Positions 63,617 through 64,000 of a DNA stretch of 64,000 nt are shown here, piece by piece. Origin of the DNA: Sesamum alatum (Eukaryota; Streptophyta; Magnoliopsida; Lamiales; Pedaliaceae); the NCBI GenBank assembly GCA_034509735.1, contig JACGWO010000004.1, positions 10,707,395-10,771,394 of the forward strand, given 5' to 3'. How positions within the stretch are numbered: position 1 is the first letter of the stretch; each line of letters starts with the position of its first letter. Made by a program: the position numbers and the translations under genes. Under the pieces are notes generated by a model, which worked only from the letters and a program-made list of their open reading frames with translations, made no database searches and was not told where the DNA came from.

Positions 63617-64000
63617 TAAGAGCCCAAATTCGTCCAAGTGCAGCCAAGTGGTCAAGGAAGACTTCTTAATCACATTCAAAGTGCATTTATCACATACAAT
63701 GCACCAATTTTCGGATTCACATGGAAGACCATAGTTTTTACTCGTTTTTGACCAAGAATGCATAGTTTTTAGTCATATTTTGACTAATTATTGAATGTAC
63801 ATCCACCAAGGAGTCACTTGGGGTTATGTGTGGTCAATTTGGAAGTGTTTTAGGCCTATAAAAGGCATGTATCAGCATACAAACGAGAACAACCAAGATT
63901 TATCCAAGTTTAAGAAATATTGAGAGAGAGTTCTCATATTTTGAAGAGTTTATATCCTATTTTCAGCTTTAGTGAAACCTTGCTTTGTCAATCTAGCATA
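63394..64000 (+). repeat. 3' long terminal repeat, first 607 bp (window ends inside it)
   Basis: Matches 57277-57883 with no difference seen. It carries the gag-pol C-terminal codons to the stop at 63614-63616, then U3 with the TATA box at 63857-63864. About 225 bases are expected beyond the window. Confidence 0.95.

Larger units (their letters stand above)
57277..64000 (+). mobile_element. Structurally intact Ty3/gypsy chromovirus, CRM-like, 3' end beyond window
   Basis: Order: 5' LTR (57277-58108), 2-base spacer, primer binding site (58111), leader, one gag-pol frame (58805-63616), polypurine tract, 3' LTR from 63394. The two LTRs are collinear at a constant offset of 6117 bp, and I found no difference over the 607 comparable bases, so insertion is recent. 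The predicted full length is about 6.95 kb. Assignment to the CRM clade is an inference from a protease with IDGGSC, no recognisable chromodomain after the integrase GPF module, a reading frame ending inside the LTR, and a location in satellite DNA. Tekay- or Reina-type chromoviruses are the alternatives. Confidence 0.93.

Noticed and set aside
1..64000. tRNA, rRNA, telomeric repeat or CRISPR array
   Set aside because: No tRNA-like boxes, rDNA blocks or TTTAGGG runs were noticed. The tandem satellite is direct repeats without spacers and is plant DNA, so CRISPR does not apply.

Overview
The window is repeat-dominated nuclear DNA from a flowering plant. That reading rests on plant-type LINEs (ORF1 with a DUF4283-like region and CCHC knuckle, ORF2 with endonuclease, reverse transcriptase and a C-terminal zf-RVT region), a plant Ty3/gypsy chromovirus primed by initiator-Met tRNA, and a long AT-rich satellite. 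A eudicot is plausible, but the sequence does not fix the species. I see no intact host gene, rRNA, tRNA or CRISPR array.

The backbone is one tandem satellite with a monomer of about 333 bp, roughly 125 copies in all. It runs in one orientation from 1 to 39,372 and in the opposite orientation from 42,981 to 57,276. The switch coincides with a 500-N assembly gap (42,481-42,980). Two monomer subfamilies occur. S1 (CTCAAAAGAG, AGTCCTAGTGCAT) occupies 1-5.4 kb and the whole inverted right arm. S2 (CTCAAACGAG, AGTACTAGTGCAA) makes up most of 5.6-39 kb. Inside S2 there is higher-order structure: a 3-mer (about 1.0 kb) at 5.7-8.4 kb, a clear 4-mer (about 1.33 kb) at 16-20.8 kb, a 5-mer (about 1.69 kb) at 30.4-33.7 kb, and a tandem duplication of about 9 kb (20.9-29.7 and 29.7-38.9 kb) that copied a LINE fragment and a solo LTR along with their target-site duplications.

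The array is interrupted by: a 5'-truncated LINE (3,041-5,275); a 5.3-kb non-satellite block made of several degenerate copies of a gene-like exon/intron module (8,990-14,261); a LINE 3' fragment in two copies (24,389 and 34,566); a solo LTR in two copies (27,761 and 36,890); a LINE 5' half running into the gap (39,373-42,480); and a structurally intact Ty3/gypsy element (57,277 to beyond the window end). The last has one uninterrupted 1603-codon gag-pol frame and LTRs with no difference seen over the 607 visible bases.

Taken together, a dinucleosome-length satellite with higher-order repeats, invaded by a young chromovirus whose reading frame ends inside its own LTR (a feature I associate with centromere-targeting CRM elements), suggests centromeric or pericentromeric DNA. 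That is an inference. Many single-base indels, mainly at 25-32, 36-39 and 43-48 kb, look like unpolished long-read consensus, so small frameshifts should be read with caution.
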